The notes: generated by a model from the letters alone, not told the origin. A DNA stretch of 64,000 bases from Macrobrachium rosenbergii (GCF_040412425.1 NC_089762.1:21015147-21079146), one strand, 5' to 3'; positions 1 to 12,579 are shown, counted from the stretch's first letter. Translations and numbers: made by a program.

Positions 1-3000
1 CAGAATAACAAGGGCACAAGATAATCAAATGATGACCGAAGCAGGAAGTAACTGACGACAAAGAAACAGGCTGAGCTAAGAAAAAGTAAACCTAGTCTAG
101 TCCTGGCTGTTTGCACCATTAAACAAAAATTACTAGGTTTTATAAAAGTATTTTACCATGCCTACCATAAAGAGACATTTCAAGGGGGGATCAACTTCTC
201 TCCTATGGGATGTCCTTGAGCTTAAACCCGTCTTAAGGGTCATTTGTGTTTACAGATCAGACCCAGTACTAGAAGCAGAGTTTTACATCATACTTTCACC
301 TTGCTCAACCACATCGGCTACTCAAATTCCAAGTGTGAGGCGGGATATTGTTCAACCTCACCTTCCTTCATGTTCTAAGAGAAGTTAAAATTTAAATCTG
401 GGCTTTGCACTGTCAACTAGCAAAAATGAATTTGGATAAAGTAAACACGAAAAAAGGAGAGGGTAGCAAAGTCTAGTTAGTTCATTTAGAACAACTACTT
501 CATACAAAGTCATGAGTTTAATGAGCAATTTTCAATAGTTGATCCCTGAAACCACCCACCAAAAGGCAAGGGATCAGCTTCATGGGTTATGTTGAAAGGG
601 TGCTTAAGGACCAGAGGTAATGAGATTAAAAACAAGTTACTGGTAGGGCATTAAGAAAAGATGCAAGACTCCTTAATATTTTATCACTCCCGACAAAGTG
701 ATACTGTACTTGTTTTTCGTACTTGAGATCTTATAAAAGCTTCAAAATTTTCCCTTTTATTTATTTTGAAAATAATAAATGTTTGACATTAGGCTCCTCT
801 CAGTCTTCATGATAATTCTTCTTCTATAATATTCAGAGTCAAGTTTCTTGAGTAATATGTTCTGGAATTTCCTAATTCAAATAGTTTTCAGACTGATTAA
901 TTGTGCTTTCTGTTAGCCATTCAGCTTATTCTACTAAGATTATGGAATAATAAAAGACGAGACATTTTTAATTACTTTACTCACATCTCCTCATACATCA
1001 CTTTATATGAAATAATCTTATCTACAATATTCACATGAAGCACAATGCTGCTTGTAACAATGCTCTCATTAGCATCAAGAATGTATGAAATCCACTTTTG
1101 TTTTTCCTCCCATATCCCACTAAGTTTTCTGCAGATTGAAATTTTGTGTAGGTTAAAGCCAATAATTCAGCTGAAATATTCCATCAAGCTAGTCTCTATT
1201 ACTGCAAAGAGCAGCAGAGTTGATTTTTTTTAACCTATTCTTATGAATAATGGAAAGATAAAGCCAGGAGATCAAAATACAATACTGTAAATAAACATGG
1301 CACATAGTCATTACCTTTATAAATAATCTAAATTACTACAACCAACATCACTTGTACAGGAAAGCACTACTGTGATGTACGCTCAGGTTCTGTTCTGTTA
1401 ACACACTTGCACACATAGACTGTATAAGTACATCCCTTCAGGTAACCCAACTTTAACAAAATAAGACCTCTAGTATGCAGAACAGAAACCTAAAGGATAA
1501 GATTAGTCATATGAAATAGCCAGGGGTAGGAAGAGCTGAGGTAAATGGGTTGGGGAGAGTAAATATATTTGTACCTTAAAATCACACATTACTGAAGCAC
1601 TATACAATACGTCTTAAAATTACAGCAAATGCTTTGGATAAATAATGTAACCAATAACATGCCCCACCTAAAAGTAAATGGGAAAAATTAAAAAATTACT
1701 GAGGATATAATTCCCCTTTATAGCTAGTTTTGAATTATAAGAAATTAAAATTGTTACCTACAAATTCTACAGACAACAATGCATAACTTTACTGTACATT
1801 ACTCACTTTCTTGCCTTTTCCCCGGTGTATAGTTGATATAAAAGCTAGCAGCAGAAGACATATAAAAGAAATTTACTTAACTGAAAACTTTTCCAGTGTT
1901 CATAATCTTTTAAACAAGGAAAATTATGTCATGTATAAAAAACAAAAACCCTTTCATGAATACTTTACAGAACTGAAAGTACCTATACAGTACACATCAC
2001 TAAAATGCAAAAACCAAGCACCTGTACTACAGACTACCAAAGTCTGTAATGGCATCAAATTTCATGACATTTAATTATAACATTTTACCGATATCCTTTA
2101 TTTTGAAAATATCATACTATAACTTTATTTTCAATACCTTAATCTCGGGTAACAGTGTATGACAAAAACACAGTCCATGTCACTGGCATTCCTTCCCTCT
2201 TGGCAATATTTCTAATGAAACCAACATTCTTTATGGAAGTAAAATTTTAAATGATTAAAAACTCCAAAGAACAATCAATATATTTACTCATACCAAGTCA
2301 TTTGAGATCTATTAGTTTCAGGAAATCTTTGAGTTAATTAAGTACCTTTAAAATTTAAACTAATCTACTGTACATGGCATATATAACAACACTATAAATT
2401 TCAACACTAAAGATTTAGGAAGAGAATAAATAACAAAATACAAAGAATGTCTCAGTGTGATTATTACCTTTGTCAAAGGGTAAAAATTGCTGATTGAGGA
2501 TACATTTGCATTCTCACTGAGCTGGCTTAAAGGAGGTAGGCTTGCAGTACAAGATGCTAATTAATATACATAAGTCTTGTATCACAAGCATAGTTATTAA
2601 ATCACTATTCAGGGAAATTCATTAGACTTAATACATCCACAGAAATATCAAGTAATGTTTTGCTGAATGGATTTATGTTAAGAATCTCCAATAAGTAACT
2701 AATTATAATGAAGATATATAAAAATAATGTTCATATTCAATATCACATAAGAATTGGTACTTTTAAAAGACTGGGCTGTGTGGCTATTATTACTTTTATG
2801 AACCCATGTGTATGCTACTAAATTAATATTTCCTATTATTAATCCAGTACACAGGAACATAAATTACAATAGGTTTATTTTAATTACATTCAGTATTTGA
2901 AATGTTACTTTTTTCAGATTCTTTAAGTAGTTCTAACTGTATTCAATGGCTATTTTTAATGCTTAAATCTGTTATGAGTAATACTACTGCAGATATGGGA

Positions 3001-5914
3001 GCTTCTCCCATGTGGTCTTTGATTCTCGCAAGGGCTGGAACCTTGATGATTAAATGTCAGTGTCAATGTACTTTAATCTAAGGAGTTATTACTATTAATT
3101 AATATTATAAATAATTTGGTTGCTATTGCACTTTCTGAATTAAAATAGAAGATGAGTTTGAGCCTTCTGAATATAGTTTACACTGCTATTACTTCAACTA
3201 CATCAACTGCATTATTTTGTATGGAGAATCCTATCGTTATGTTTGATAACGTTATATCCCAACAAGATCATCGATACTGGTATTGGAAATTTAGACAATA
3301 CTGAAGATTTGATAAAGTGGACCTATTACGCTTAATAATTCCAATGCCTATTTTTTTAATGAAATAGAAAGTTGCTGCTAGTAAATGCTAAACTCCATCT
3401 TTATTGCTTTCAGTATCCAGCTGAAATGATATGTCGGACACTACAATCCATTAACATTCAACAGTCATTTTCTAAGCAGGAGACAAAATGATACATCTCC
3501 AAGATAGTGATAAGTGAAAAATAAATTCATCAGAGGTCTAGAATAAAAGTCAAAAGTACTGAAATTGACAAATGTTTCCGATGAATAATCAAACATAAGA
3601 AAGTTTTAAGTAAATTCAAATGCAATATTTTAGAGCCTTCAAAATCTTAGTTTTATAAAGAAAACTGAGAGCAGCATGCAAGCAATGATCGATCTATAAG
3701 AATGAATAATGCAATGAACAGTGCAGTACAGCAATTCAATCATCATCAGAGAGAGGCGTCTGGAAACAAAACTTTTCACTACAGTGTTACATTTGCTAAC
3801 TTACAATAAGCTTGTTACTACAGAGGCATATGACTGAGATGCAGACATTTTGTATATGACACCAGAAATCACTTTTACCCATTTCAGACAAACTCATAAA
3901 TAAAAATTAAGTTCCAAAGAAACTGGAACAGAAAATATATAAGGTATGAAAGGAGAGGTTTAAATTTAAGTACTATGACCATTCATCCTTACCATCATCA
4001 TTAATGTTATATCATATTTTCTATTTAGGAGGTTAGACATGAGACAAATCATCTTTATCATCTTAGTTCTCTGCATTTTCTGCCTGAACATCTATCTGGC
4101 CTAGGTCAGCATGTAAGCTCTTTCACATGATAATCTAGGCCTTCCTACTAATCCTTGTCCTGCTACTTCTATGTCTGTTACTTTTCTGACTCACTATGGT
4201 AACTATTCCTCACTCCTCATCACATATCCAATCTGTCTTTGAGATCTGTCAATTCTCCTGTACTACCAACAAAGCTGAAAAACAATGACTTACTCTTGTA
4301 GTAAAGTGTATCTTGTGTTAGCAGAGTATCACCACATCAAGGTAACCAACATTTGTATATGACAAACCATGGATGAATACCGTACATAGCAACTGTAAAG
4401 AAAACCATAAAAAATAATCCAGGAAATAAATACCATAATTGTATGTCATGCCCCTTTATAATCCCATTTCTTCCTCAATATCTGTCACTCATAATGCACA
4501 CATGGTACTCACACCACTGACTAACAAGGCATGAATCATATTCTAGCATTATTACTTAGGAGTTTACAAACTCACTTAAATGATTTGTTGACTATATTTC
4601 TTCTCAACTCAAGTTACTCCAAAGAAGTTTGACTACTATGCATCTGAATCACTGCATCTTGTTTAGCTTCTATTGTAGATACTCTAAACTTTACCCCATC
4701 CTCCTATTACAAAATTCTTACATCTGAAGCTCTTTCACCAAAAATGTCATGACTCACACCATGATCCTCAGTGACTTCTTGGTGCAGTTAAGAATCTGGT
4801 GTCATGTCTTTCGCTGTCTTTAATACATTCCAGAGTGTGGTATAAAGTTTTTTTCACATAAAAAACTATTCCTCTTATTTAGTGATGCTCATTGCATTAC
4901 TCCAACTAACCATATTTTAAAAATTTACCTAAAAACCTTCATCTTTATTTAGTTCTTTGTCACAAGTGACCCTTACAATATTTTTCATCTTTGGAAGGTT
5001 ATGCACACAAATTCTATAACTTAGTCACATTCGAATCCTCTGCAATTTACTTTCTTTAATCAATTCTGTTTGATGATGCTACTAGAATCTGACTCTATTC
5101 CAGTACAGCTTGGATATAGAACTCAAATTGCTATTTGGGAAGTTAGTAAGTTAGAGGTCTTGCTCCATTTACATTATTTTTAACATATGATCTCTTACAT
5201 TCTCTATTGTATACTATATATGATACTGTAGTTACAATTTTGTCAGGCAGGTACACAATCCCTAACATAACTGATGAGACACACTTTTTGTTCTTGTACA
5301 GTTAGGCTCAAGGATTAGTTTTTTTAATAAGAACAATGTTAACATTAATGATTACTAGTACACTTTGCTAAAAATTTCTTGACAACTGAATAATATGTAC
5401 AACTGAAGGCCCTAGGCACAATGGGTTTGCTTAGTGAGGTGAAGCACCTGACGGATATAACGTGTCTCTAAGTCGGTGGAAATTAATTTTTTCCACCCGT
5501 AGTCCTAAAAGTACTAAAGAGACAATGGAGCATATCTTTATGATCAAGACGGCCCATTTAAATGACCAAATAGGGAATGGGGTCTCATCTACCTACTTTG
5601 TCTTTGATGCATTTCACAAGATTACTGAACTAGCCTGAAATGTGTATGGTATTTCTTAAATGAAAGTGAATCACAATGCTGTTTAACAAGACCGTTGAGT
5701 GTAAATTCTCTACTCTTATAGAGTTGATCAACAAGGTTATTTTTGAAATACAGTTCTTTTTTCAAGATTTTAGTCTAGTTATTTATGATAATTTATACCA
5801 GAAAAAAATATGTTGAAATATTGCATATTTTATGCACACAACCAACATTGTTGTGAAATAACATGTGCCTACCATTCACTCAATGATTTCTTAATAAAAA
5901 ATATATACTGTATA
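1..5914. other. AT-rich host DNA without recognisable gene
   Basis: No convincing coding exon is visible on either strand. The open frames are short (under 90 codons), AT-driven and without a recognisable family. The stretch is rich in TACTGTA/TACAGTA words, which recur through the rest of the host DNA in the window. If the + strand exon at 12392 is real, at least the right end of this stretch is intron of that gene. I found no RNA gene and no clear terminal repeats here. Confidence 0.6.
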
Positions 5915-6006
5915 TATGAGTGAAAGGAAAAGTTGGAGGCACAATTTCAAAGGACAAGGTAAAGGGATAAGTGAAAAGGATATATTTATGTCAAGTCTAT
6001 GAAATA
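5915..6006 (+). repeat. ~90-bp direct repeat left of DIRS A
   Basis: This segment (starting near GTGAAAGGAAAAG and running to AAAAGGATATATTTATGT) closely resembles 18899-19000 in the same orientation. The two copies lie just outside the DIRS A and DIRS B pair, about 80 bp left of A and immediately right of B. They may be copies of a short dispersed repeat or the trace of an old intron duplication; the sequence alone does not decide. Confidence 0.6.
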
Positions 6007-6087
6007 TATTTTGATCAGCCACACCTAATATCCAACAGTTATTACTCTCAGAACTATTAAATTTCACCCATGGGCAGTCATGACAAA

Positions 6088-6273
6088 AATGACATTTTTA
6101 TAATAAAATAGTTTTATATATACTTACCAAGTAATTACATACCTATTAGTTTCATTTATTCGCAGCAGCTTAAACTCAAATTTCGTGGCAGCAACACTGA
6201 TGTTCTGTGTAGTGACTAGTCTCGCTCCCTAATGAGATAGTTAGGAATGACTTAGCAGAGAATCCTCAGTCCG
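6088..6273. repeat. Inverted terminal repeat of DIRS A (3' side)
   Basis: This is the reverse complement of 12208-12371 with a few mismatches. It includes ACTTACCAAGTAATTACAT, TTTCATTTATTCGCAGCAGC and the block ending GCAGAGAATCCTCAGTC. The outermost bases (6088-6126) are complementary to the first half of the ICR, which is how the outer edge was placed. Confidence 0.8.
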
Positions 6274-6324
6274 TTTATGCTTATGTCCATCATAGGGGAG
6301 GAGGGAGGGCTCCGATCATGTAAT

Positions 6325-6402
6325 TGCTTGGTAAGTATATATAAAACTTATTTTATTATAAAAATGTCATTTTTATATAAGTAAATTACCAAGTAATTAC
6401 AT
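6325..6402. repeat. Internal complementary region (ICR) of DIRS A
   Basis: This is an imperfect palindrome running from GGTAAGTATATATAAAAC through ATGTCATTTTTATATAAG to ACCAAGTAATTACAT. Its left half is complementary to the low-coordinate terminus and its right half to the high-coordinate terminus, as expected of a DIRS1-type ICR that mirrors the junction of the two ends. It contains a perfect 5' splice-site-like GTAAGTATAT on the + strand at 6331. Confidence 0.75.
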
Positions 6403-7859
6403 AGCTGAATCCCACAATGACAGGAGGTGGGATACATGGACATACTCTTCTCTAAAACTTTAAGTCATGTAATGAATTAGAAATAGAAAAGTTGCTAGCA
6501 TTGAAAACAATAATTGTTGTTCCTTGTTAGTTAAGAGAGCCTGCAGTATAAAACTGCCTCTGGTTGGTGCTCAACTTAATCTATAGTGGCGCGGTGGTAA
6601 AGCCGAGGGTCGCCTCTACTAAAGAGGGAGCTTTGTAGCGGAGGAATACTCCGATTGCTACCAAAGTATCAGTGGAAGTTATGCAGTCAAGGAATTATCC
6701 GATGGCTAGCAGAACTGGGCGCAGTGCCACATAATAAAAACAACCAGATTATGTTGTCACCTACACTGAAATAAGATCAAAAGTCATCCGCTAAAAGTGC
6801 TGGGTGCTCTGGGTACATCGTATCCCCACCCCCCACCGGCTCCCCAAAATTTTACACTTCACTACAAAGTGAATAGGCAGTAGGAGAAAATCGTATGCTT
6901 CCTTCTGTGATACCATGCCATTAACTAAAAATTGCAAGGCACTGCCAGAATTTTTAAACACTATTTAAACTTAAAATGAGAAACGAAGAACGATCATGCT
7001 ACCAGTAAGTTGATTGTCAAATGGATGTAAGGGATATATAGTGTCTGAAAGCTGATGAGGTAGAGGCTGTTCTGACCTCTTTAGCTTTCACTAGGAGGAG
7101 GAAAATGCTTCTCCTAAATCTGAGTGTCTCAGAAGATGGTCCATTAGGATAAAGGGCAAGATGTTCTAATCAGAGAACAAGACAAGCTCTTGCCTAAACT
7201 CCCTGGGTTATGGATGGCCCGGGACTACCGGCTTTTTAGGCAATACCATACCATCCAGCTGGGCAGAGCTCTTTAAATTCCTCCTCAGAGCCAGTGACCA
7301 CTTCTGGCTTTCAGAGAATGAGCTGGCATCAGGTGCAGTTGCCGCCGGGAGTTCTAGTCAGAGGAAGAAAGTTCTTGCCTTAACACCATAGGTTCTGGAT
7401 AGCCTTCGAACCTGAACATTCAAACCAAATAGAAAACTTTAGTCCTCCTCAGAGCTAGTGAGTGCTACTGGGCACTCCGAACAAAAAATGACGTCGTAGC
7501 CAAAGCCAGTGCCAGGAGAGCAAGGCACCAGACAAGCTATGAGCTTGGCTGTTGTCTGTGCTCCTGGAAGACACGGATGTCCGTAAATCTCCTAAGGGTA
7601 AAAGAAAAACGGATCCAGGTCTTGGATGAGTCCCTGTCCTTGACTAAAATCCAGTGAGAAATGAGCAAACCATGTCTCCTTCCTCCTTGCTTGGGAGTGT
7701 CCGGAAATTCGGAGGAAATTAAGATATGGATGCCAACGAACTAGGTCTCCATGCTTACACATGAGTTATGCATAGTTCGATACCCGTTAATGGGGTAATT
7801 GTAAAAGAAACAAGGAAGTCTCGCAGAGGAGATGTAGGGCCTGGGATACTAGCTTTGTG

Positions 7860-8430
7860 GAGCTGATCCCCAGGTCTGGAAGACGGTGAGAGATGATTGA
7901 CTTCCATGTCTTGCAATGGTCTCTGCAATACATCTAAAAAAGATCTTCAATGATAATCCTCCGGACAGTCTGAAGTCTGTTGGGGAAAGATCTGACTACC
8001 TTGGAAGATCTCTTGAAGCAAGTTTGTCTGAGAACACACAGTGGGGGAGGATCCTGTAAAGTCTGCCCACAATCGAGCAGGTTCAGGGACCATGATACAA
8101 GCCAGAATAGGGCTAAGCAAACAATGTAACTTGGAGTTAGCCCGAAGATTGTGTTGCTCCTTCTTGACCGTGATGAAGGGCATGAAGAGAGGTAGTCTGA
8201 TGGAACTGTCTATAGCATGGGGTCTGTTGCACATGCTATAGGGATGGTATGGGCCACAAAAGGAGGAAAATGGAGATTCCTTGAAGGGGCAAACAGGTCC
8301 AAGAGAGGTCTGTCCCATGGACTCCAGCAGCCGGGGAATCAACGGTCCTCTTCTGACGTCTCAGTACATCTGATAGGGCTTACTTCTATGAACCGATCAA
8401 GTCACTTGAAGACCTGATTGATCTGTCCAC
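7860..8430 (-). pseudogene. DIRS A pol remnant (post-RNase H linker)
   Basis: Reading the minus strand downward from about 8420, the decayed translation keeps a DLFAPSRNLHFPPF block (about 8260-8310) that corresponds to DLFATSKNHSLPLF in DIRS B and DLFATYENHKLPVY in DIRS E. After it comes a run resembling the linker between RNase H and recombinase. One open frame in another phase (7947-8342) is a by-product. In-frame stops and frame changes make it non-functional. RT and RNase H would lie at higher coordinates (8.4-10 kb), but I could not trace them reliably. Confidence 0.55.
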
Positions 8431-10029
8431 AGAAACAGGTCTTTTCCTATAGAGTGAGGAGACGTGGGGTAGAGCCTTGCTTACATAAAACATTAGAACT
8501 GTGGTCTAGTCTGAACAGTTACCACAGTCTAGGAGTGCAATAAGGTCGAAAAGCACTGAAGTTATGTGGAGAAACTTCCAGCTCTATGAGAAGGAAGTGA
8601 AGGATTCATCTTTCTGAGGACCATGCCCCCCAAAAAAACCCTTCAGAAGGCTCCCCAACCCGTAACCAAAGCGTTGAAAAGAAATCCAGGACCAGGTTCA
8701 TGGATGAAGGAACTTCCTTTCAAAAGACTAAGTTCAGACAACTATAAGAACAAGGGTTCCGGAGAAAACTTATGCTGTCAGGAGGCTGACATCTGGCAAG
8801 GACAAGGAAGGGTGCTTCCTGCATCTCCAAAATCCATGAAGATTGAAGAAAGAGGCTATCTGGTTCATCCTCTATCCGCTGTGGGCATGTCTTGCATTGG
8901 TGATCACGGAGACTTGCAGCCAAAAAAAGCAAACTAGTAGAAGCACGTGCAGAACCACACACAGCTGTGTGAACTAGCTGCCAACTCTGTGGACTTTATG
9001 ACAGCCAAGAAAACGTCGAAATCCTAGCAGATTCAATAAAAACTTAACTTGATAACACTTGGCGTGGACTCAACGATACCCTTGTACAGAACAAAGATGT
9101 GCAGAACTATACTCCAAGAAAAAATTCCATAACCGTAAGAACCTGGGACCGGCAAGCTTATGCCAGGTGAACAGAGGTGGCCGCCGAGTACTAGAGATAT
9201 AATGATGAGCGCTCTAGTGCAGGTGTTGGGCACTTGATGAATGCACTAGGAAGTGGTGCCAGGAGCTCAGGAAAGGGTCCAGGAAAATGGGAACTGGCAC
9301 CTTACAGGAAAGGTCGTTCAACCAAGAACAAAACTGCAAGAAGACCTTGAGAAGATAGATAGCTTTAACTGTTGACAGGAAGCAGAGAACAGCAACTGCC
9401 AACATGTAGATCTTCAGTAGAGTGAAGAGCCAAGAAGCTTACGGCGTTCAGTCTTCGCCCGAAACCTTGGAACTAAAGTAAAATCCGAGGATGCATTTAT
9501 GTCTGTCCAAACTGGCTAACGTCTCATGGGCACCAGAGCTAGAGTAGGCTCACTACTAATGTCCCGGGCATGAAGGGGGGAAAGAGGGTAAAACTCTTGG
9601 GCCGTCTGAAAACAGAGATTCTTGGCAGACAGAAAAAACTCGAAAATCCGAGAGATGCTGAAAGTCGACAGGAGGACTCTGGCCAGTGTTCCTGATGTCA
9701 GTCCAGAAAATTAGGACTTCCAACAACTTGACAGGAAAGTCTAGATCCGACAAGACACTGGAGTGTGGGAAGACAAAAGACACTGGTCTTGCTCCTTTTA
9801 AAAGAAAGCCAAATTCTCAACATTGACAGATGCTTGGATGACTAGGAAATAGCCCACAGAGGGAGCTTCCTACAGCAACTCAACAACTCTGACCCAGAAG
9901 TCTTGTCCAGAGGAAGACTTGGTCCCTGTTCAATGGGAACTGGTGCACAAGACAGGACAACAGCGTGTTCTTAAAATTCAGGCGCTGAACCAAAGAGGAA
10001 CTGGTGTCGGACACAGCAGGTTGGTGCTC
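8431..10029. other. DIRS A interior, decayed, no clear frame
   Basis: By position this stretch should hold the RT/RNase H part of DIRS A on the minus strand. Short open frames occur on both strands (for example 8623-8937 +), but none shows recognisable RT or RNase H motifs. I treat it as eroded element sequence, not as separate genes. Confidence 0.5.
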
Positions 10030-10500
10030 GGATCCTTTGGATCCCACTACACGCTTGGATCCCTTGGATCCCATTACGTGCATGGATCCATTAGATCGCA
10101 CTACATCCTTGGATTCCTCGGATTCCATTAGGCGCTTGGATCCCTTGGATCCCATCGAACACTTGGATCCATCAGATCCCACTGGACACTTGGATCCATC
10201 AGATCCCACTGGATACTTGGATCCATCAGATCCCACTGGACACTTGGATCCATCAGATCCCACTAGACACTTGGATCCATCAGATCCCACTGGGCGCTCG
10301 GATCTACTGGGCACTTGGATCCCACTGTATACTTGGATCCATCAGATCCTGCTGGACACTTGGATCCATCAGATCCCACTGGTCACTTGGATCCAACAGG
10401 TCCCACTGGACGCTTGAAGCCATCAGATCCCTCTGGATGTTTTGATCCCAGTGGACGCTCGAATCCAAATCCCACTGGGCGCTCGGACACTGGGATACAG
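10030..10500. repeat. 27-bp minisatellite inside DIRS A gag region
   Basis: About 17 tandem units of 27 bp with core GGATCCATCAGATCCCACT followed by GGACACTT. The centre (10150-10300) is nearly perfect and the edges diverged. Because 27 is a multiple of three, both strands stay open as 9-residue repeats (DPSDPTGHL on +, GSDGSKCPV on -). The related spacing GGATCC...CACTGGG recurs at 10650-10760. It is most likely an expansion within the low-complexity part of gag. Confidence 0.85.
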
Positions 10501-10839
10501 GTGGACACTTGGAAACCAGGTGCTTGGACTCTGTCCACTCTGGCACTGCTGGGCACTCAAATTGAAAGAGGATTTGGCGCCAATTACTGATGCTCCACAA
10601 CTGGAAGATATGCCTCTTTAAAAGCCAAGATACGTCCAAAAAACGCCCTCAGCACCTCTTGTCTACACTGGGATCCATGTCTGTCCACACTGGGATCCTG
10701 GAACAACACCATTGATGCCTCTTGTCCACACTGGGATCTGTAACTGCTCACACTGGGATCTGTATCACTAGAGGACAAAGAAAGCGCATCCCTATGGACG
10801 CCTTTCCAATGGCTATCCTTCAAGACCTGCGGATAGCAG

Positions 10840-11250
10840 GATCGACTGAGGAGCAACTATCCAGGGGCAAAAACTCCTTCGGACCCCCATGGATCTACAG
10901 TATGATTCCTCCTGGGTTCAGGGGAGTCTAACAGGGACTGGGTTAGGAGGTCTGATAGGGATGGATAGCCACATCTTCCACTACACATCCAGTAAAATGC
11001 CTTTCCAGTGGCTGTCTGTTGATACCTGGGACTGGCAACAGGCTCGACTGAGTGGGCGACTACCTGTGTATAACCTCCCGACCTCCCTTGGACTTCTAGT
11101 ATGCCTCCTCCCAGGTTTAGACACCTCCTCCACTGCACAACACTTCACTATTTCAAGGTTAACTTCTGTTAACCCAGACACAAGACTGGCAATGGCATGG
11201 GAAGGAAGTGAGGGAGCCAGGCATGGGAGCAAGAAGAAAACATTAGAGGG
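10840..11250 (-). pseudogene. DIRS A gag remnant with internal duplication
   Basis: This is similar at DNA level to 17890-18225 of DIRS B: both share a block around GGGGGCAACTATCCA / GAGCAACTATCCAGGGGC, and GGCTGGCAATGGCATCGG / GACTGGCAATGGCATGGG near the gag N-terminal third. Two diverged copies of one segment (about 10795-10940 and 10995-11115) lie in tandem. Frames are broken, so it is a relic of the structural protein gene. Confidence 0.55.
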
Positions 11251-11299
11251 CTAGTAGTACGAAAGAAAAATAGATGCGGGGAGAGTAGGCGCCAGACCA

Positions 11300-11445
11300 C
11301 ACTTGGATCCCTGGGCCGCTCGGATCCGCTGGGTGCTCGGATTTGCTGGGCGCTCGGATCCGCTGGGTGCTTGGATCCGCTGGGCTCTCGAATCCCACCA
11401 ATCGCTCGGATCCCACTGATCGCTCGGATGTCACTGGGCGCTTTG
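11300..11445. repeat. 17-18-bp tandem repeat in DIRS A
   Basis: About eight units of the type GGATCCGCTGGGTGCTC, first 17 bp and later 18 bp long. They resemble a shortened form of the 27-bp unit at 10030-10500, so both arrays probably derive from one ancestral gag motif. Confidence 0.75.
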
Positions 11446-11689
11446 CTGGGAGCTGGGTGCTCCCAAGTGTAGATGGCGCCAGGTAACTGGGCGTCAAACA
11501 AACTAGTAGCTTGTAAGCTATAAAATTGGGAGCTAGTGAACACTCCTGGGTGTTCGGAGCTGATCCTCTGCTGTCCAGAATGTCATTCTTCCAAAAGCCC
11601 AGCACAACCAAAATAAGCACAATCCTCTCCTTACTACGTTCTGCCCTTACACTTTTTCAGTTCTCTGCAAAGGAAAGTGTAATAAGATG

Positions 11690-12207
11690 ATTTTAATTAA
11701 TTCTTGAAGCACACAGAGTTATAGTATATCATTATCGGTCCTGTAGCAAACGCAATGTTTACGTTTTATTACGCTACTCAAGAAAGATGGTAGCGAATGC
11801 AGTTTACTTTATCACGTCACTCGGCAACACTACATTATTACATTACTCTTCGTAAAGGTGAGTAAAACCATAGATTGTAAATTCACTACTGTAGCATCGA
11901 AAAATTCAGTTCAGTAGCAAACGTAAATATCAGTTCGACAACGAACCAATGTTTACATTATAGTATGCCACTCGGCAAAGTGGTTAAACAATTAACAGCA
12001 ATTTTCACTGTAAAAGCAAAAAATTTATATACTGTACTGTACTAGACTCCGTTTAGTAACAACAAAACAAGGAAAAAACTCATCCTGAAAGCTTTCCACT
12101 GAAGCTACTTGACTTTTGGCTTGAACACTGAAGTCTGGTTAAATAACTGGCAAAAAAAGAAAAGTTGCTGCTGACAACTGATGTCAACACCAGACGTCGC
12201 AGAAACA
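11690..12207. other. DIRS A 5' leader region
   Basis: This non-coding stretch lies between the gag remnant and the 5'-side terminal repeat. It holds two diverged copies of a segment with CAGTAGCAAACG...AATGTTTAC (about 11745-11830 and 11930-11995). No open frame is supported. Confidence 0.45.
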
Positions 12208-12371
12208 GACTGAGGATTCTCTGCTAAGTCGTTCCTAACTATCTTCGTTAGGGGGCAAGACTAGTCACCTACACAGAACATCAGCGTAGCTACCGCGAAA
12301 TTTGAATTTAAGCTGCTGCGAATAAATGAAACTAATAGCTATGTAATTACTTGGTAAGTTACTTATATAAA
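12208..12371. repeat. Inverted terminal repeat of DIRS A (5' side)
   Basis: Inverted match to 6088-6273, from ACTGAGGATTCTCTGCTAAG to CTTGGTAAGTTACTTATATAAAA. The outer edge is set by complementarity to the right half of the ICR. It carries GTAAGT on the + strand at 12353. Confidence 0.8.
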
Positions 12372-12391
12372 ACCTGTGAGCTATACCTCAG

Positions 12392-12521
12392 GGACATGTG
12401 GATTATCCTGCTGCAAGTGTTGACAGCTACCATGAAACAGAAGTCAATGCTGACAGCACAACTCTTGACTTTGACTTCCTGCTCATTCTACAGGATGATG
12501 ACCTGGATGATTCTAGTACAA
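12392..12521 (+). CDS. Penultimate coding exon of an unidentified host gene
   Basis: This 130-bp open segment has an AG at 12390-12391 (ACCTCAG|GGACATG) and a strong donor ACAA|GTAAGTATATG at 12522. It encodes 43 codons plus one base, acidic towards the end (DDDLDDSS). It joins in frame to 19171: the split codon A|GT gives Ser, and the product continues into DSWLPIAPRTFPDD. I do not recognise the family. The exon sits in only 208 bp of host DNA between DIRS A and DIRS B. The 3' end of the preceding intron is reduced to 20 bp after the DIRS A edge and has no real pyrimidine tract, so splicing efficiency is doubtful. Upstream exons were not found in the window. The in-frame join and donor are seen directly; expression is inferred. 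Confidence 0.5.
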
Positions 12522-12579
12522 GTAAGTATATGAAATATTTCTTATGTGAAAAAGTAAAGAAAATGGTATTTCGTGGTAA

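Larger units (their letters stand above)
6088..12371 (-). mobile_element. DIRS1-like YR retrotransposon A, heavily decayed
   Basis: The element is bounded by inverted terminal repeats (6088-6273 and 12208-12371) and has an internal complementary region at about 6325-6402 next to the low-coordinate end, so it reads on the - strand. It shares terminal sequence (CTATGTAATTACTTGGTAAG) and the ICR-proximal block (6395-7060) with DIRS B, which places both in one family. Inside, in 5' to 3' order on the minus strand, are gag remnants (about 10840-11250) with satellite-like expansions, then a pol remnant (about 7860-8430) reading through the post-RNase H motif, then the decayed end of the recombinase. 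Many stops and shifts break all frames. No target-site duplication is expected for DIRS1 elements and none is seen. The right edge lies only 20 bp from a host exon. Confidence 0.8.

Noticed and set aside
1811..2074. 87-codon + strand open frame
   Set aside because: Composition follows the AT-rich background, with no homologous look and no splice borders.
6325..6402. Palindromes at 6325-6402, 12870-12975, 42135-42235 and 52810-52930 as hairpin terminators or separate MITEs
   Set aside because: Each half mirrors one end of the surrounding DIRS element and each lies just inside the 3' repeat, so the ICR explanation covers them all.
8623..8937. 104-codon + strand open frame (lysine-rich)
   Set aside because: Lies inside DIRS A antisense to its genes; no family resemblance.
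10030..10500. CRISPR-like array
   Set aside because: The units are directly adjacent with no unique spacers, and the context is a eukaryotic retrotransposon.
10004..10590. + strand open frames with DPSDPTGHL-type repeats (137 and 91 codons) as a repetitive secreted or structural protein gene
   Set aside because: They run through the 27-bp minisatellite inside DIRS A, where any strand stays open because 27 is divisible by three. There is no signal peptide, promoter or splice context.
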